Source: Actinomycetota bacterium
GTDB taxonomy: Bacteria; Actinomycetota; Actinomycetes; Propionibacteriales; Propionibacteriaceae
Assembly (NCBI GenBank): GCA_020161755.1
Contig: JAIUOS010000011.1
Coordinates: 51,287 to 115,286, forward strand
Direction: 5' to 3'
DNA length: 64,000 nt
Part shown: positions 1 through 11,786 of the stretch, piece after piece
Layout: each line of letters starts with the position of its first letter
Numbering within the stretch: the first letter of the stretch is position 1
Notes under the pieces: generated by a model
What the model saw: the letters and a program-made list of their open reading frames with translations, nothing else
Told to the model about the DNA's origin: nothing
The model's database searches: none
Position numbers and translations under genes: made by a program

Positions 1-124
1 GGTGTTCCGCCGGTCCACCCGCCCGGTCACCGAGGAGGCCGAGGTGAGCATCGGCGACCTGATGCTGGCGATCGAGGAGGAGCCAGGGGACGCCGCGGAG
101 GAGGCGGCGGTGCACGCCGCCTGA
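1..124 (+). CDS. 3' end of an unidentified gene (possibly ssb-like)
   Basis: An open frame runs from base 2 to a TGA at 122-124, giving about 40 C-terminal residues. They start VFRRSTRPVTEEAEVSIGDL and end in a Glu/Ala-rich tail. The start lies outside the window. In other actinobacteria the gene beside ettA is often a single-strand DNA-binding protein homologue, and an FRR.-rich strand before an acidic tail would suit that. The fragment is too short to prove it, so the product name is an inference from context only. Confidence 0.45.
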   Translation, partial: VFRRSTRPVTEEAEVSIGDLMLAIEEEPGDAAEEAAVHAA

Positions 125-294
125 GGCGCGGAAACGGGCGCTGGCGAGCGGCGACGCCGCGAGGTGCAACGAACGGGCCCGCCGCGGCGTGGGTACGCAC
201 GGAAGTGTATGGACTGCCGAGTTGCCATTGAACCGGGCCCGGTTCACTGGTTCCATCGAAGCTGTCGCAGTCCTCCCACCCCCGAGGAGACGCA

Positions 295-832
295 GTGTTG
301 CCGACCCGAACAGCGGCCGCGGACCGTGCCACGAGCGCGCTCACGTCAGCCTGGCTGCCCCGTGTGCTGATCGGGGTCTCCTACGTGATCGCCGGTGCCC
401 TCAACGCTCGTGCGCTGGTGGCGACCACGCGTCCGGGCATCGCGGGGGTGGTGGCGTCCAGCTGCTTCCTCACCGCCTGGCTGGCCTACGCGGCGCGCGC
501 CGGGCGGTGCCGGAAGTGCCGCGCGCTGCGTCGCATGGCCATGTACTGGGCGGTCACGATCGGCGGCACGGCCATCTGCGGCACGTTGCTGCCGATGAGG
601 CTCAGCGGCGGCGGCGAGACCAACCCGGGCAACTGGGTTGTGCCGGCGATCGCGCTGGTCATCGCCGCACCGCTGTACGGCCTGGCCGGCTGGTTCACCA
701 CCGACCCGCTGGCCGTTCTGGTGGCTGTCGCGGGGGGTGCGGCCGTGCTCACCATCGTGGTGGCGCTGCTCGCCCGGCGTTCGAGCCCGGCGAGCGTGCG
801 CGCCCCGCAGTTGGCGAGGAGCCGGGCGAGGC

Positions 833-846
<14 letters not shown>
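295..846 (+). CDS. Small multi-pass membrane protein, unknown function
   Basis: 183 aa from a GTG start preceded by a GAGGAGA ribosome-binding site. About four or five hydrophobic segments are visible: residues 23-45, 50-65, 80-98, 115-140 and 143-162. A basic Cys-containing loop (GRCRKCRALRR, about residues 70-80) follows the second. No family was recognised. The C-terminal tail is Arg/Ser-rich. The 3' end overlaps the convergent ettA gene by 14 bp. The reading frame is convincing from its start signal and hydrophobic pattern; the function is unknown. Confidence 0.75.
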
Positions 847-2515
<1,669 letters not shown>

Positions 2516-2601
2516 GGTCGATCTTCCTCAAGGGTTGTGGAGCGGCGACCAGTGTATGCCAGAGTGCGCGTCCGGCTCCCGGTGGGGATGGACGGGTCTC
2601 G

Positions 2602-5400
2602 CTACGGGCCGTCCGGCGCGTCCGGCGACGCCAGGAGTTCGGCGAGGGTGAGCGCGCGGCGGCCGGCGAGATCGGCGAGCTGGAGGCGGCAGGAGAAGCC
2701 GTCGGCCAGCAGCACCGCGTCCGGCCCGGCGGCGTCCACGGCGGGCAACAGGTGGGTGTTCGCCACCGCCACCGACGTGTCGTAGTGACCCCGTTCGACG
2801 CCGAAGTTCCCGGCCAGGCCGCAGCACCCGGCGACCCTGACCACGGTGGCGCCGGTGCGGGCGAGCAGGCGCTCGTCGGCGTCCCACCTGATCACCGCGG
2901 ACTGGTGGCAGTGCGGCTGGGCCACCACGACCGTCCCGGACAGGTCCGGCGGCTGCCAGTCGACCTCGGCCAGCAGCTCGGCCAGGGTCCGGACGCCCGC
3001 GGCGACCTCGGCCACCCGGGGGTCGTCCACGAGCTCGGCGGCGTCACTGCGCCACACCGCGACGCAGGACGGCTCGAGCCCGACGACCGGGGTGCCGGCC
3101 GCCACGATCGGGTGCAGGTGGTCGAGCGAACGGCGCAGCAGCTCGGCCGCGCGCTCGCGCTGGCCGGTGGTGATCCAGGGCAGACCGCAGCACGTGGTAC
3201 TTCGCAGTACGGCCGGTGCGAACCCCGCGGCGGTCAGCACGTCCAGCAGGGGCGTGAGCTTCGTCGCGTCCAGGGTGTCGGTGAAGGAGTCCACCCACAC
3301 GACCACCGGGCGCCCCTCGCCCGGACGGACGCGGGCCCGCCGCGCCGGGCGGGCGTTGAACCGCGGCAGCGACCGGCGGGCGTCCACGCCGGCGACCGAG
3401 GTCGCCAGCCGGCCGAGACCGGGCGCGGACAGGACGGCGTTCACGACCGCCGGCAGGCCGGGGACGGCGGTGACCAGCCGGCCCCACGCCGGGAGGCGTC
3501 CGAGGGCGTAGTGGCTGCGCGGACGCAGCCGTCCGCGGTACGCCTCGGCCAGCACGCGGGACTTGAGCGCGGCCACGTCGGTGCCGGTGGGGCACTCGCT
3601 CGCGCACGCCTTGCAGGACAGGCACAGGTCGAGCGCCTCGTGCACCTCGGGCGCCCGCCAGCCGCCGGTGACCAGGGTCCCGTTGATCATCTCCTGCAGC
3701 GCGTGCGCGCGACCGCGGGTGGAGTCCTGCTCGCGGCCGGTCGCCTGGTACGAGGGGCACATCACCTGCCCGGTGTCGGCGAGGCACTTGCCGACACCGG
3801 TGCAGCGGTGGGCGTCGGCGGCGAACGTGGGGTCGAGCCGGGGCAGCCGGGACCGGGCGGCGGACGGGAGCCGCAGGTCGGCGTCCAGCGGACGCGGGTC
3901 GACCAGCACCCCCGGGTTGAGCAGGTTGTCGGGGTCGAACAGGTGCTTGACGGCCGCGAACAGGGCCAGCGCCGCCGGGGAGTACATCCGCGGCAGCAGC
4001 TCCGAGCGTGCGCGGCCGTCCCCGTGCTCGCCCGAGCACGAGCCGCCGTGCCGCGCGGCCAGGTCGGCGGCCTCCTCGACGAAGCGGCGGTAGCCCTCGA
4101 CGCCGGGGGCGTCGGACAGTTCGAAGTCGATCCGGATGTGGACGCAGCCCTCGCCGAAGTGGCCGTACGGCAGCCCGTGCAGGCCGTGGGCGGCCAGCAG
4201 TGCGTCGAACGCGCGCAGGTAGGCGCCGAGCGCGGCCGGCGGCACCGCGGCATCCTCCCAGCCGGCGTGGGCGGGCCTGGCGAGCCCGACCGCGGCCAGG
4301 CCGGCGCCATCGGCGCGAATGCGCCACAGCCGTCCGGCGTGGGTGCGGTCGGTGACCACCTCGCCGGCGAGCCCGCCGGCCGCGGCGAGCACTCCGGCCG
4401 CTCGCTCGGCGAGGCTCGCCGGGTCGGCGTCGGTGAGCTCGACGAACAGCCAGCCCTCGCCGTCGGGCAGCGGTGGGACGGCGGCTGGACCGCGGCGCCG
4501 GCGGACGACGTCGACGATCCGCCGGTCGAGGCCCTCGACGGCGGTCGGATGGAACGGGAGCACCGCGGGGGTGCCGTCGGCGGCGTCCGCCATGCTCGCG
4601 TAGCCGATGACCACCAGGGCGGCGTGCGGCAGGTCGGTGACCAGGCGCAGCCGGGCGCCGGTGACGACGGCGAGCGTGCCCTCGCTGCCGGCGAGGAACC
4701 GTGCCACGTCGAAGCCGTGCTCCGGCAGCAGGTGCTCGAGGCTGTACCCCGACACCTGCCGCGGGAACCGGCCGAACTCGGTGCGGATCACGCCGAGGTT
4801 GTCCCGCACCAGCGCTTCCAGCGCGTCCAGGGTCGGCGAGGGCGGACGGCTGCGGCTGCCGGACGCGAGCGAGAGACGCTCGCCGGTGCCGGTGATCACC
4901 TCGAGCCCGAGGATGTTGTCCGCCGTGCGCCCGTAGCCCAGCGCCCGCGGCCCGCAGGCGTTGTTGCCGATCATCCCGCCGACCGTGCAGCGGTCGACGG
5001 TGGAGGGGTCCGGCCCGAACCGCAGGCCGTGCGGTGCGGCCGCGGCGGTGAGTTTCGCCGGCACCACCCCCGGCTCGACGATCGCCGCGTGACCGGCCGG
5101 GTCGAGGTGTGCGATGCGGTTCAGGAGCGAGCAGTCGACCACCAGCCCCTGGCCGATCGCGTTGCCGGCGATGGACGTACCTGCGCCGCGGCTGGTGAGG
5201 GGGAGCCCTGCGCGGCGCGCCGCGTCCACCAGGTCGGTGAGCTCGGCGACGCTCGTCGGACGGGCGACCGCGGCCGGCGGCACGCGGTACAGCGACGCGT
5301 CGCTGCTGTACAGCGCGCGGGCGAGGGTGGTGGTGTCGAGGCTGAAGCCGTCGGCGGCCAGCGCGGCAACCCGATCGGGGGAGCTCTGCGAGGCCGGCAC
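2602..5400 (-). CDS. FAD-linked oxidoreductase with Fe-S and CCG domains (D-lactate/D-2-hydroxyglutarate dehydrogenase type)
   Basis: 932 aa, GTG start. Order of domains: FAD-binding type 4 (SRGAGTSIAGNA near residue 70, GGMIGNNACGPRA near 145), FAD-oxidase C-terminal domain with GEHGDGRARSELL near 458, two Fe-S motifs (CTGVGKC..MCPS near 533 and CLSCKACASECP near 593), then two cysteine-rich CCG motifs (TTCCGLPW near 737, GCCGLAGNFG near 860). This is the architecture of YdiJ/Dld2-like soluble D-2-hydroxyacid dehydrogenases. It sits 4 bp behind the MarR gene with no clear ribosome-binding site, so the two are probably translationally coupled. Its substrate is not decided by sequence. D-2-hydroxyglutarate is attractive because HglS, which makes it, is encoded 5 kb away; D-lactate is the main alternative. 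Confidence 0.9.
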   Translation of the reverse strand: MPASQSSPDRVAALAADGFSLDTTTLARALYSSDASLYRVPPAAVARPTSVAELTDLVDAARRAGLPLTSRGAGTSIAGNAIGQGLVVDCSLLNRIAHLDPAGHAAIVEPGVVPAKLTAAAAPHGLRFGPDPSTVDRCTVGGMIGNNACGPRALGYGRTADNILGLEVITGTGERLSLASGSRSRPPSPTLDALEALVRDNLGVIRTEFGRFPRQVSGYSLEHLLPEHGFDVARFLAGSEGTLAVVTGARLRLVTDLPHAALVVIGYASMADAADGTPAVLPFHPTAVEGLDRRIVDVVRRRRGPAAVPPLPDGEGWLFVELTDADPASLAERAAGVLAAAGGLAGEVVTDRTHAGRLWRIRADGAGLAAVGLARPAHAGWEDAAVPPAALGAYLRAFDALLAAHGLHGLPYGHFGEGCVHIRIDFELSDAPGVEGYRRFVEEAADLAARHGGSCSGEHGDGRARSELLPRMYSPAALALFAAVKHLFDPDNLLNPGVLVDPRPLDADLRLPSAARSRLPRLDPTFAADAHRCTGVGKCLADTGQVMCPSYQATGREQDSTRGRAHALQEMINGTLVTGGWRAPEVHEALDLCLSCKACASECPTGTDVAALKSRVLAEAYRGRLRPRSHYALGRLPAWGRLVTAVPGLPAVVNAVLSAPGLGRLATSVAGVDARRSLPRFNARPARRARVRPGEGRPVVVWVDSFTDTLDATKLTPLLDVLTAAGFAPAVLRSTTCCGLPWITTGQRERAAELLRRSLDHLHPIVAAGTPVVGLEPSCVAVWRSDAAELVDDPRVAEVAAGVRTLAELLAEVDWQPPDLSGTVVVAQPHCHQSAVIRWDADERLLARTGATVVRVAGCCGLAGNFGVERGHYDTSVAVANTHLLPAVDAAGPDAVLLADGFSCRLQLADLAGRRALTLAELLASPDAPDGP

Positions 5401-5404
5401 GCGC

Positions 5405-5863
5405 TCAGTCTGTCACGCGGGTGACCGCCTCCATGGCACGACCGAGGGCTTCGAAGTCATCGGGGTCGACCCGGTCGACGAACGCGCAGCGCACGGACTC
5501 GACATGGGCGGGGGCGGCCTGCACCAGCAGCCGGTAACCGTGGTCGGTGAGCCGCGCGATCACACCGCGCCGGTCTGAGGGGCACGCCGTCCGCTGCACG
5601 AGGTTCTTGACCTCCATGCGCGAGATCGTGTGGGTGAGCCGCGACCGGGACTGCCGGACGCTCTCGGCGAGGTCGGACATGCGCAGGGCGTGGCCCTCGG
5701 ACTCCGACAGGTGCACCAGGATCTCGTACTCGCCGAGGTCGAGGCCGAAGGGCCGCAGCCCCACCTCGAGACGTTCGTTGATGCGGGCGACGCCGTTGAG
5801 GTAGGCGCGCCAGATCCGCTGCTGTTCTGCGCTCAGCCAGCGGGGTTCGAGCATGGTGGTCAC
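5405..5863 (-). CDS. MarR-family transcriptional regulator
   Basis: 152 aa with the winged-helix MarR pattern: LGEYEILVHLSESEG, then RMSDLAESVRQSRSRLTHTISRM (recognition helix region) and the wing CPSDRRGVIARLTDHG. The GTG at 5863 is chosen because a TACCAT -10 box ends 6 nt before it, with TTGTTG 18 bp further up, which predicts a leaderless message. An internal ATG at 5854 is the alternative. The gene is followed after 4 bp by the FAD/Fe-S dehydrogenase and is divergent from the acyl-CoA ligase, so it probably controls one or both. An inverted repeat overlaps its promoter spacer. Confidence 0.9.
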   Translation of the reverse strand: MTTMLEPRWLSAEQQRIWRAYLNGVARINERLEVGLRPFGLDLGEYEILVHLSESEGHALRMSDLAESVRQSRSRLTHTISRMEVKNLVQRTACPSDRRGVIARLTDHGYRLLVQAAPAHVESVRCAFVDRVDPDDFEALGRAMEAVTRVTD

Positions 5864-5869
5864 GCCTCG

Positions 5870-5906
5870 ATGGTACCAATAAAGTTTACGGTTCAACAAC
5901 TTTGGT
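5870..5906 (-). promoter_or_regulatory. Promoter and candidate MarR operator
   Basis: On the minus strand TTGTTG (5899-5894) and TACCAT (5875-5870) are separated by 18 bp. Within and beside the spacer are the arms AAAGTT (5881-5886) and AACTTT (5898-5903), extendable with a gap to ACCA..../TGGT. The stretch is AT-rich compared with its surroundings. A MarR dimer bound here would block its own -35/-10 spacer, so autorepression is inferred. Confidence 0.5.
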
Positions 5907-6032
5907 GAGAGTGTCGAGCGGCGTGGCCACCCACGGGGAGAGAACTCCACTCCGGCGGCCACCCGCCACCCCACATGGGAGGGGCCTGCCCCTAGACTTG
6001 CGGGAATATCCAAAGGCGGATGCGAGGAAAAA

Positions 6033-7873
<1,841 letters not shown>

Positions 7874-7877
<4 letters not shown>

Positions 7878-8734
7878 GCGAGTTCGTCAGTCGCGTCCCG
7901 CTGCGCTGGGTCGACCTGGATGCACAAGGCCACGTCAACAACGCGGTCGTCGCCGACTACCTCCAGGAGGCGCGGGTCGAGTGGCTCCTGTCGGGGCCGA
8001 ACGCGCACCTGCTGGGGACGTCCACGATGGTGGTCTCGCACCAGGTGGAGTATCTCGGGCCGGTGTTCTTCGGCGTCGAGCCGGTCGAGGTGGTGCTGCG
8101 GGTCGGGGCAGTCGGGCCGGTGCGGTTCACCCTCGGCTACTCGGTGCGGCAGGCCGGCCGCGAACTCGCCCGGGCACGGTCGGTGCTGTGCCTGTACGAC
8201 TACGCGGCGGGCCGTCCGCGCCGGATGACGAGCGCCGAGCGGGCCTGGTTCGCCGCGCAGGCGGTGGACCTGAAGCCGCTGGCCGGGCTGGGCAGCTGGA
8301 CGGTGGGGGAGCAGGCCCATTCCTACGAGCTCATGGTGCGGTGGTCGGACCTCGACCCCTACGGCCACGTCAACAACGTCCGCGTGTTCGACTTCGTCGC
8401 CGAGGCGCGGATCCGGATGAACCCGGACAGCGAGGACACCACCCGCATGCATGCCGCCGCCGAGCAGGGCCTGCTGTGGATGGTGGCCCGCCAGGACGTC
8501 GACTACCTCGGCCAGATCGCGCACCGCGCGTCCCCGTACCGGGTGCGGTCGGCGATCGGCCGGGTGGGACGCACGTCGGTGACGATCGTCGCGCAGGTCG
8601 AGGACCCGCTGGACGGTGCGGTGCTGGTGCGCACCCGCACCGTCCTGGTCTGCGGCGACCGCGACGGCCGTCCCGTCCCGCTGCCCGAGAACATGCTCGC
8701 CGCCGCGTCCGCCTGGCCCGCCGTTCCCGCCTGA
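7874..8734 (+). CDS. Acyl-CoA thioesterase with two tandem hotdog domains
   Basis: 286 aa from a GTG that overlaps the ligase stop codon. Two 4HBT-type hotdog repeats are visible. The first has RWVDLDAQGHVNNAVVADYLQEAR (residues 11-35) and the second RWSDLDPYGHVNNVRVFDFVAEAR (about 157-180). Each carries the D..GHVNN catalytic pattern of 4-hydroxybenzoyl-CoA/acyl-CoA thioesterases. The fusion makes an internal pseudo-dimer. Coupling with an acyl-CoA ligase suggests control of acyl-CoA pools or release of free acids; the exact acyl substrate cannot be read from sequence. Confidence 0.92.
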
Positions 8735-8752
8735 CGGAAAGGATCCGTCCCC

Positions 8753-8888
8753 ATCTCGGTCCGGGTCCGGGTTGGGAACCGTCCCCATCTCGGTCCGGGT
8801 CCGGATTGGGGACGGTTCCGATTTCGGTCCGGGTCCGGGTTGGGGACGGTTCCGATTCGGTCCGGGACCGGATTGGGGACAGATCTCG
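8753..8888. repeat. Four tandem copies of a 34-bp repeat
   Basis: Four head-to-tail units of 34 bp, each built on TCGGTCCGGGTCCGGRTTGG followed by GGACGGTTCCGAT or GGAACCGTCCCCAT. The middle two are nearly identical; the first and last are more diverged. They fill the gap between the convergent thioesterase and aldehyde dehydrogenase genes. No unique spacers separate the units, so this is not a CRISPR array. Confidence 0.9.
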
Positions 8889-8895
8889 CCCGGCG

Positions 8896-10398
8896 TCAGC
8901 CGAAGTGGACGCCCTGCGCGAGCTGGACGGAGCCGGAGTAGTTGATCGTGTTCGTCGAGCGCCGCATGTAGGCGCGCCAGGCGTCCGAGCCGGATTCGCG
9001 TCCGCCGCCGGTCTCCTTCTCCCCGCCGAACGCCCCGCCGATCTCGGCGCCCGAGGTGCCGACGTTGACGTTGGTGATCCCGGTGTCGGCGACGGCCAGG
9101 AACCGCTCTGCCTCGGCCTGGTCACGGGTGAAGATGCCGGCCGACAGCCCCTGGCTGGCCGCGTTGTGCAGCGCCAGGGCCTCGTCGAAGTCGTCATAGG
9201 CCACCACGTACAGGATCGGTGCGAACGTCTCCCGCAGCACCACCGGGGTCTGGGACGGCATCCGCACCAGCGCGGGACGGACGTAGCTGCCGCCCGCCCC
9301 GACCGGCACCGCCTCACCGCCAGCCAGCACCTCGCCGCCGCTCGCCACCGCCTCGGCCAGAGCCGCCTGCATGGCCTCGGCGGCGGCGGGTCGGATCAGT
9401 GGCCCGACCAGCGTGCCCTCCTCGGACGGGTCCCCGACCGGCAGGGACGCGAACGCGCGCGCCAGCCGCTCGGTCGCCGCGTCGGCCACCGACCGGTGCA
9501 CGATCAGTCGCCGCAGCGACGTGCACCGCTGGCCGGCGGTGCCGGCCGCGGCGAACACCATCGAGTTCACGGCCAGGTCGAGGTCGGCGCTGGGGGCCAG
9601 CACCACCGCGTTGTTGCCGCCGAGCTCCAGCAGCACCCGTCCGAACCGGGACGCGACCCGCGGGCCGACCTCCCGTCCCATCCGGGTGGAACCGGTCGCG
9701 CTCAGCAGCGCGATGTCGGGGGAGTCCACCAGGGCCTCGCCGACGTCGCGTCCGCCCAGCACCAGGGGTCCGACACCGGGCGGGGCGCCCACGTCGGCGG
9801 CGGCCCGCTCCAGCAGGGCGCTGGTGGCCAGGGCCGTCAGCGGGGCGAGCTCCGACGGCTTCCACACCACGGTGTCGCCGCAGACCAGCGCGATCGCGGC
9901 GTTCCACGACCACACCGCGACCGGGAAGTTGAAGGCCGAGATCACCCCGACCACACCGAGTGGGTGCCACACCTCCTGCAGCCGGTGCCCCTCCCGCTCG
10001 GACGGCATGGTGCGCCCGAACAGCTGCCGGGACAGCCCGACCGCGAGGTCGCAGATGTCGATCATCTCCTGCACCTCGCCGAGCGCCTCGGACGAGATCT
10101 TGCCGACCTCGATCGTGACCAGCCCGGCCAGTTGCTCCTTGTGCTCGCCGATCAGTTCTCCCAGCCGCTTGACCAGCTTGCCGCGCACCGGTGCGGGTGT
10201 CACCCGCCACTGCGTGAACGCCTCGCCGGCGACGGCGATGGCCTCGGCCACCTCGGCGTCGGTGTGGGCACGGACGGTCAACAGCTCGCTGCCGTCGATC
10301 GGGCTGGAGCAGGCCAGCACGTCCCCGGAGCCGCCGAGCGACTCCGGGTCCACACCCACCCCGCGCAGCAGGTCGGCGGCTCGTTCGGCGAGGGTCAT
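8896..10398 (-). CDS. amaB: L-2-aminoadipate-6-semialdehyde dehydrogenase (ALDH7 type)
   Basis: 500 aa, ATG preceded by GGAGGAAAC. Aldehyde dehydrogenase landmarks: FNFPVAVWSWN near residue 165, catalytic Glu in LELGGNNA near 265, catalytic Cys in GTAGQRCTSLRR near 300, and a C-terminal GGAFGGEKETGGGRESGSDA block typical of the antiquitin/ALDH7 group. It oxidises the semialdehyde (or its cyclic piperideine form) made by lysine 6-transaminase to L-2-aminoadipate with NAD(P). Its start overlaps the end of hglS by 4 bp (ATGA) and it is the last gene of the lysine operon. The gene symbol follows the Pseudomonas name and is a functional inference. Confidence 0.88.
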   Translation of the reverse strand: MTLAERAADLLRGVGVDPESLGGSGDVLACSSPIDGSELLTVRAHTDAEVAEAIAVAGEAFTQWRVTPAPVRGKLVKRLGELIGEHKEQLAGLVTIEVGKISSEALGEVQEMIDICDLAVGLSRQLFGRTMPSEREGHRLQEVWHPLGVVGVISAFNFPVAVWSWNAAIALVCGDTVVWKPSELAPLTALATSALLERAAADVGAPPGVGPLVLGGRDVGEALVDSPDIALLSATGSTRMGREVGPRVASRFGRVLLELGGNNAVVLAPSADLDLAVNSMVFAAAGTAGQRCTSLRRLIVHRSVADAATERLARAFASLPVGDPSEEGTLVGPLIRPAAAEAMQAALAEAVASGGEVLAGGEAVPVGAGGSYVRPALVRMPSQTPVVLRETFAPILYVVAYDDFDEALALHNAASQGLSAGIFTRDQAEAERFLAVADTGITNVNVGTSGAEIGGAFGGEKETGGGRESGSDAWRAYMRRSTNTINYSGSVQLAQGVHFG

Positions 10399-11786
10399 CG
10401 GGTTTCCTCCGGGGTCGGGATGCGGAGCTCGGCGCAGGCGGTGACCAGCGCGGCCCGGCTCTGCTCGGCGTACAGGTGCATGGGGTCGTGGACGGTGCGT
10501 CCGACGGCCTCGGCGATCCAGTCGAGGTCGCGGGGCGACCCCTCCAGGGTGGCGTCGCGGCTGCCGCTGCTGTCGAGGTTGGACGCGAAGATGCCGGCCG
10601 CAGAACGCGGCAGGAAGTCCTCGTAGACGATCGGGGTGGCCTCCAGCCAGCCCGCCTCGACCAGTCCGGCCACGGTGCGCGGAGGCTCGTCGTCGATCCG
10701 CCGCGCGGACGCGGTGAACTCGAAGAAACCCTCGCCGTTCGCGAGCAGCCCGAGTTCCTCGGTCGGCCAGTTCGCCTGCCACACCTCGACCTTGATCCCG
10801 TCACGCTGGGCGGCGTCCAGCCCCGCCGAGCGCTGGTCGATCTCGGAGACCAGCCGGTCGTACCGGTCGCGGCCCGGGGTGGTGAGCGCGATGCCACGCT
10901 GCTCCACCTCGCCGAAGCGGACGCTGAGCGCGCCTTCGCTGATGCTGCCGTCCGCCTCGGTGAAGCGGCGCGGCTCGGCCAGCGCCTTGAACGAGGTCTG
11001 CCGCAGCAGCACGTCCGGGCCGTCCCACTTCGGCGGGCCCTGGATCTCGTCGATCATCGTGATGCCCAGGTCGGTCATCCTCCGGTACAGGTCGTCGATG
11101 TCCAGCACCCGCGGCGTGAGGTGGTTGATGTGGGTGGTCGGCACCCCGCCGATGTCGGCCGCGACACCCGAGATCGCCGACAGCCGCGCGTACCACGCCC
11201 GGTCGACCGGTTCGGGGGAGAGTTCGAAGCAGGCTGTGGCGAGTCGCAGGAACTCGGCGGCGTCCGCGTCCGGCAGGCCACCGTCGGCCTCCGCCCGCTC
11301 GGCCAGCGCCAGCACCTCCGGCCCGAACAGCACCCGCCGGGCGAGGAACGCGTCCAGTTCGCCCTGGAGGTCGGCGTCGAAGTACCGGCGGTCGTCGGTC
11401 ACCAGCACCGAGGTGAACACCCGGAACGGGTTGATCGCCAGCGCCTCCGCCGTGGTCGGACGGAACGCCGTCGACACGATCGGCAACGAGGTGGCCTCGG
11501 TGCCGCGCAGGTCGTAGAAACCGACCGGCTCCATGCCCAGCGCGGCGAAGATCTGCGCGACCTGGCGCAGTTCGGACGCCGTCCCGACCCGGATCGCGCC
11601 GTGGCGTTCGGCGGTGACGCGGTCGATGCGTCCGAGCCGTTCGGCCCGCACCGGGTCGGCGGCCAGCACGTCGGCGTTCACCGCGGTCGACACGTCGACC
11701 AGGGTGTTGTAGGCCGGCACCTCGGTGCCGTACATCGCCGACAGCGAGCGGGCGAAGCCCGCCCTCAGGTCATGCGTACTGAACAT
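10395..11786 (-). CDS. hglS: 2-oxoadipate dioxygenase/decarboxylase (HglS, DUF1338 family)
   Basis: 463 aa. The protein matches the DUF1338/YdcJ family: a Fe(II) VOC-fold enzyme with the block RHGAIRVGTASELRQVAQIF near residue 60, YDLRGTEATSLPIVSTAFRP near 93, and GVPTTHINHLTPRVLDIDDL near 218. In Pseudomonas this family converts 2-oxoadipate to D-2-hydroxyglutarate in lysine breakdown. ATG 11786 is preferred over GTG 11789 because GGAG lies 5 nt before it. It overlaps the transaminase gene by 17 bp and the dehydrogenase gene by 4 bp, so the three are certainly one operon. The exact metal ligands were not assigned here. Confidence 0.88.
   Translation of the reverse strand: MFSTHDLRAGFARSLSAMYGTEVPAYNTLVDVSTAVNADVLAADPVRAERLGRIDRVTAERHGAIRVGTASELRQVAQIFAALGMEPVGFYDLRGTEATSLPIVSTAFRPTTAEALAINPFRVFTSVLVTDDRRYFDADLQGELDAFLARRVLFGPEVLALAERAEADGGLPDADAAEFLRLATACFELSPEPVDRAWYARLSAISGVAADIGGVPTTHINHLTPRVLDIDDLYRRMTDLGITMIDEIQGPPKWDGPDVLLRQTSFKALAEPRRFTEADGSISEGALSVRFGEVEQRGIALTTPGRDRYDRLVSEIDQRSAGLDAAQRDGIKVEVWQANWPTEELGLLANGEGFFEFTASARRIDDEPPRTVAGLVEAGWLEATPIVYEDFLPRSAAGIFASNLDSSGSRDATLEGSPRDLDWIAEAVGRTVHDPMHLYAEQSRAALVTACAELRIPTPEETR

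Noticed and set aside
8753..8888. Direct repeats that might be a CRISPR array
   Set aside because: The units follow each other with no unique spacers and no cas genes are near; it is a plain tandem repeat.
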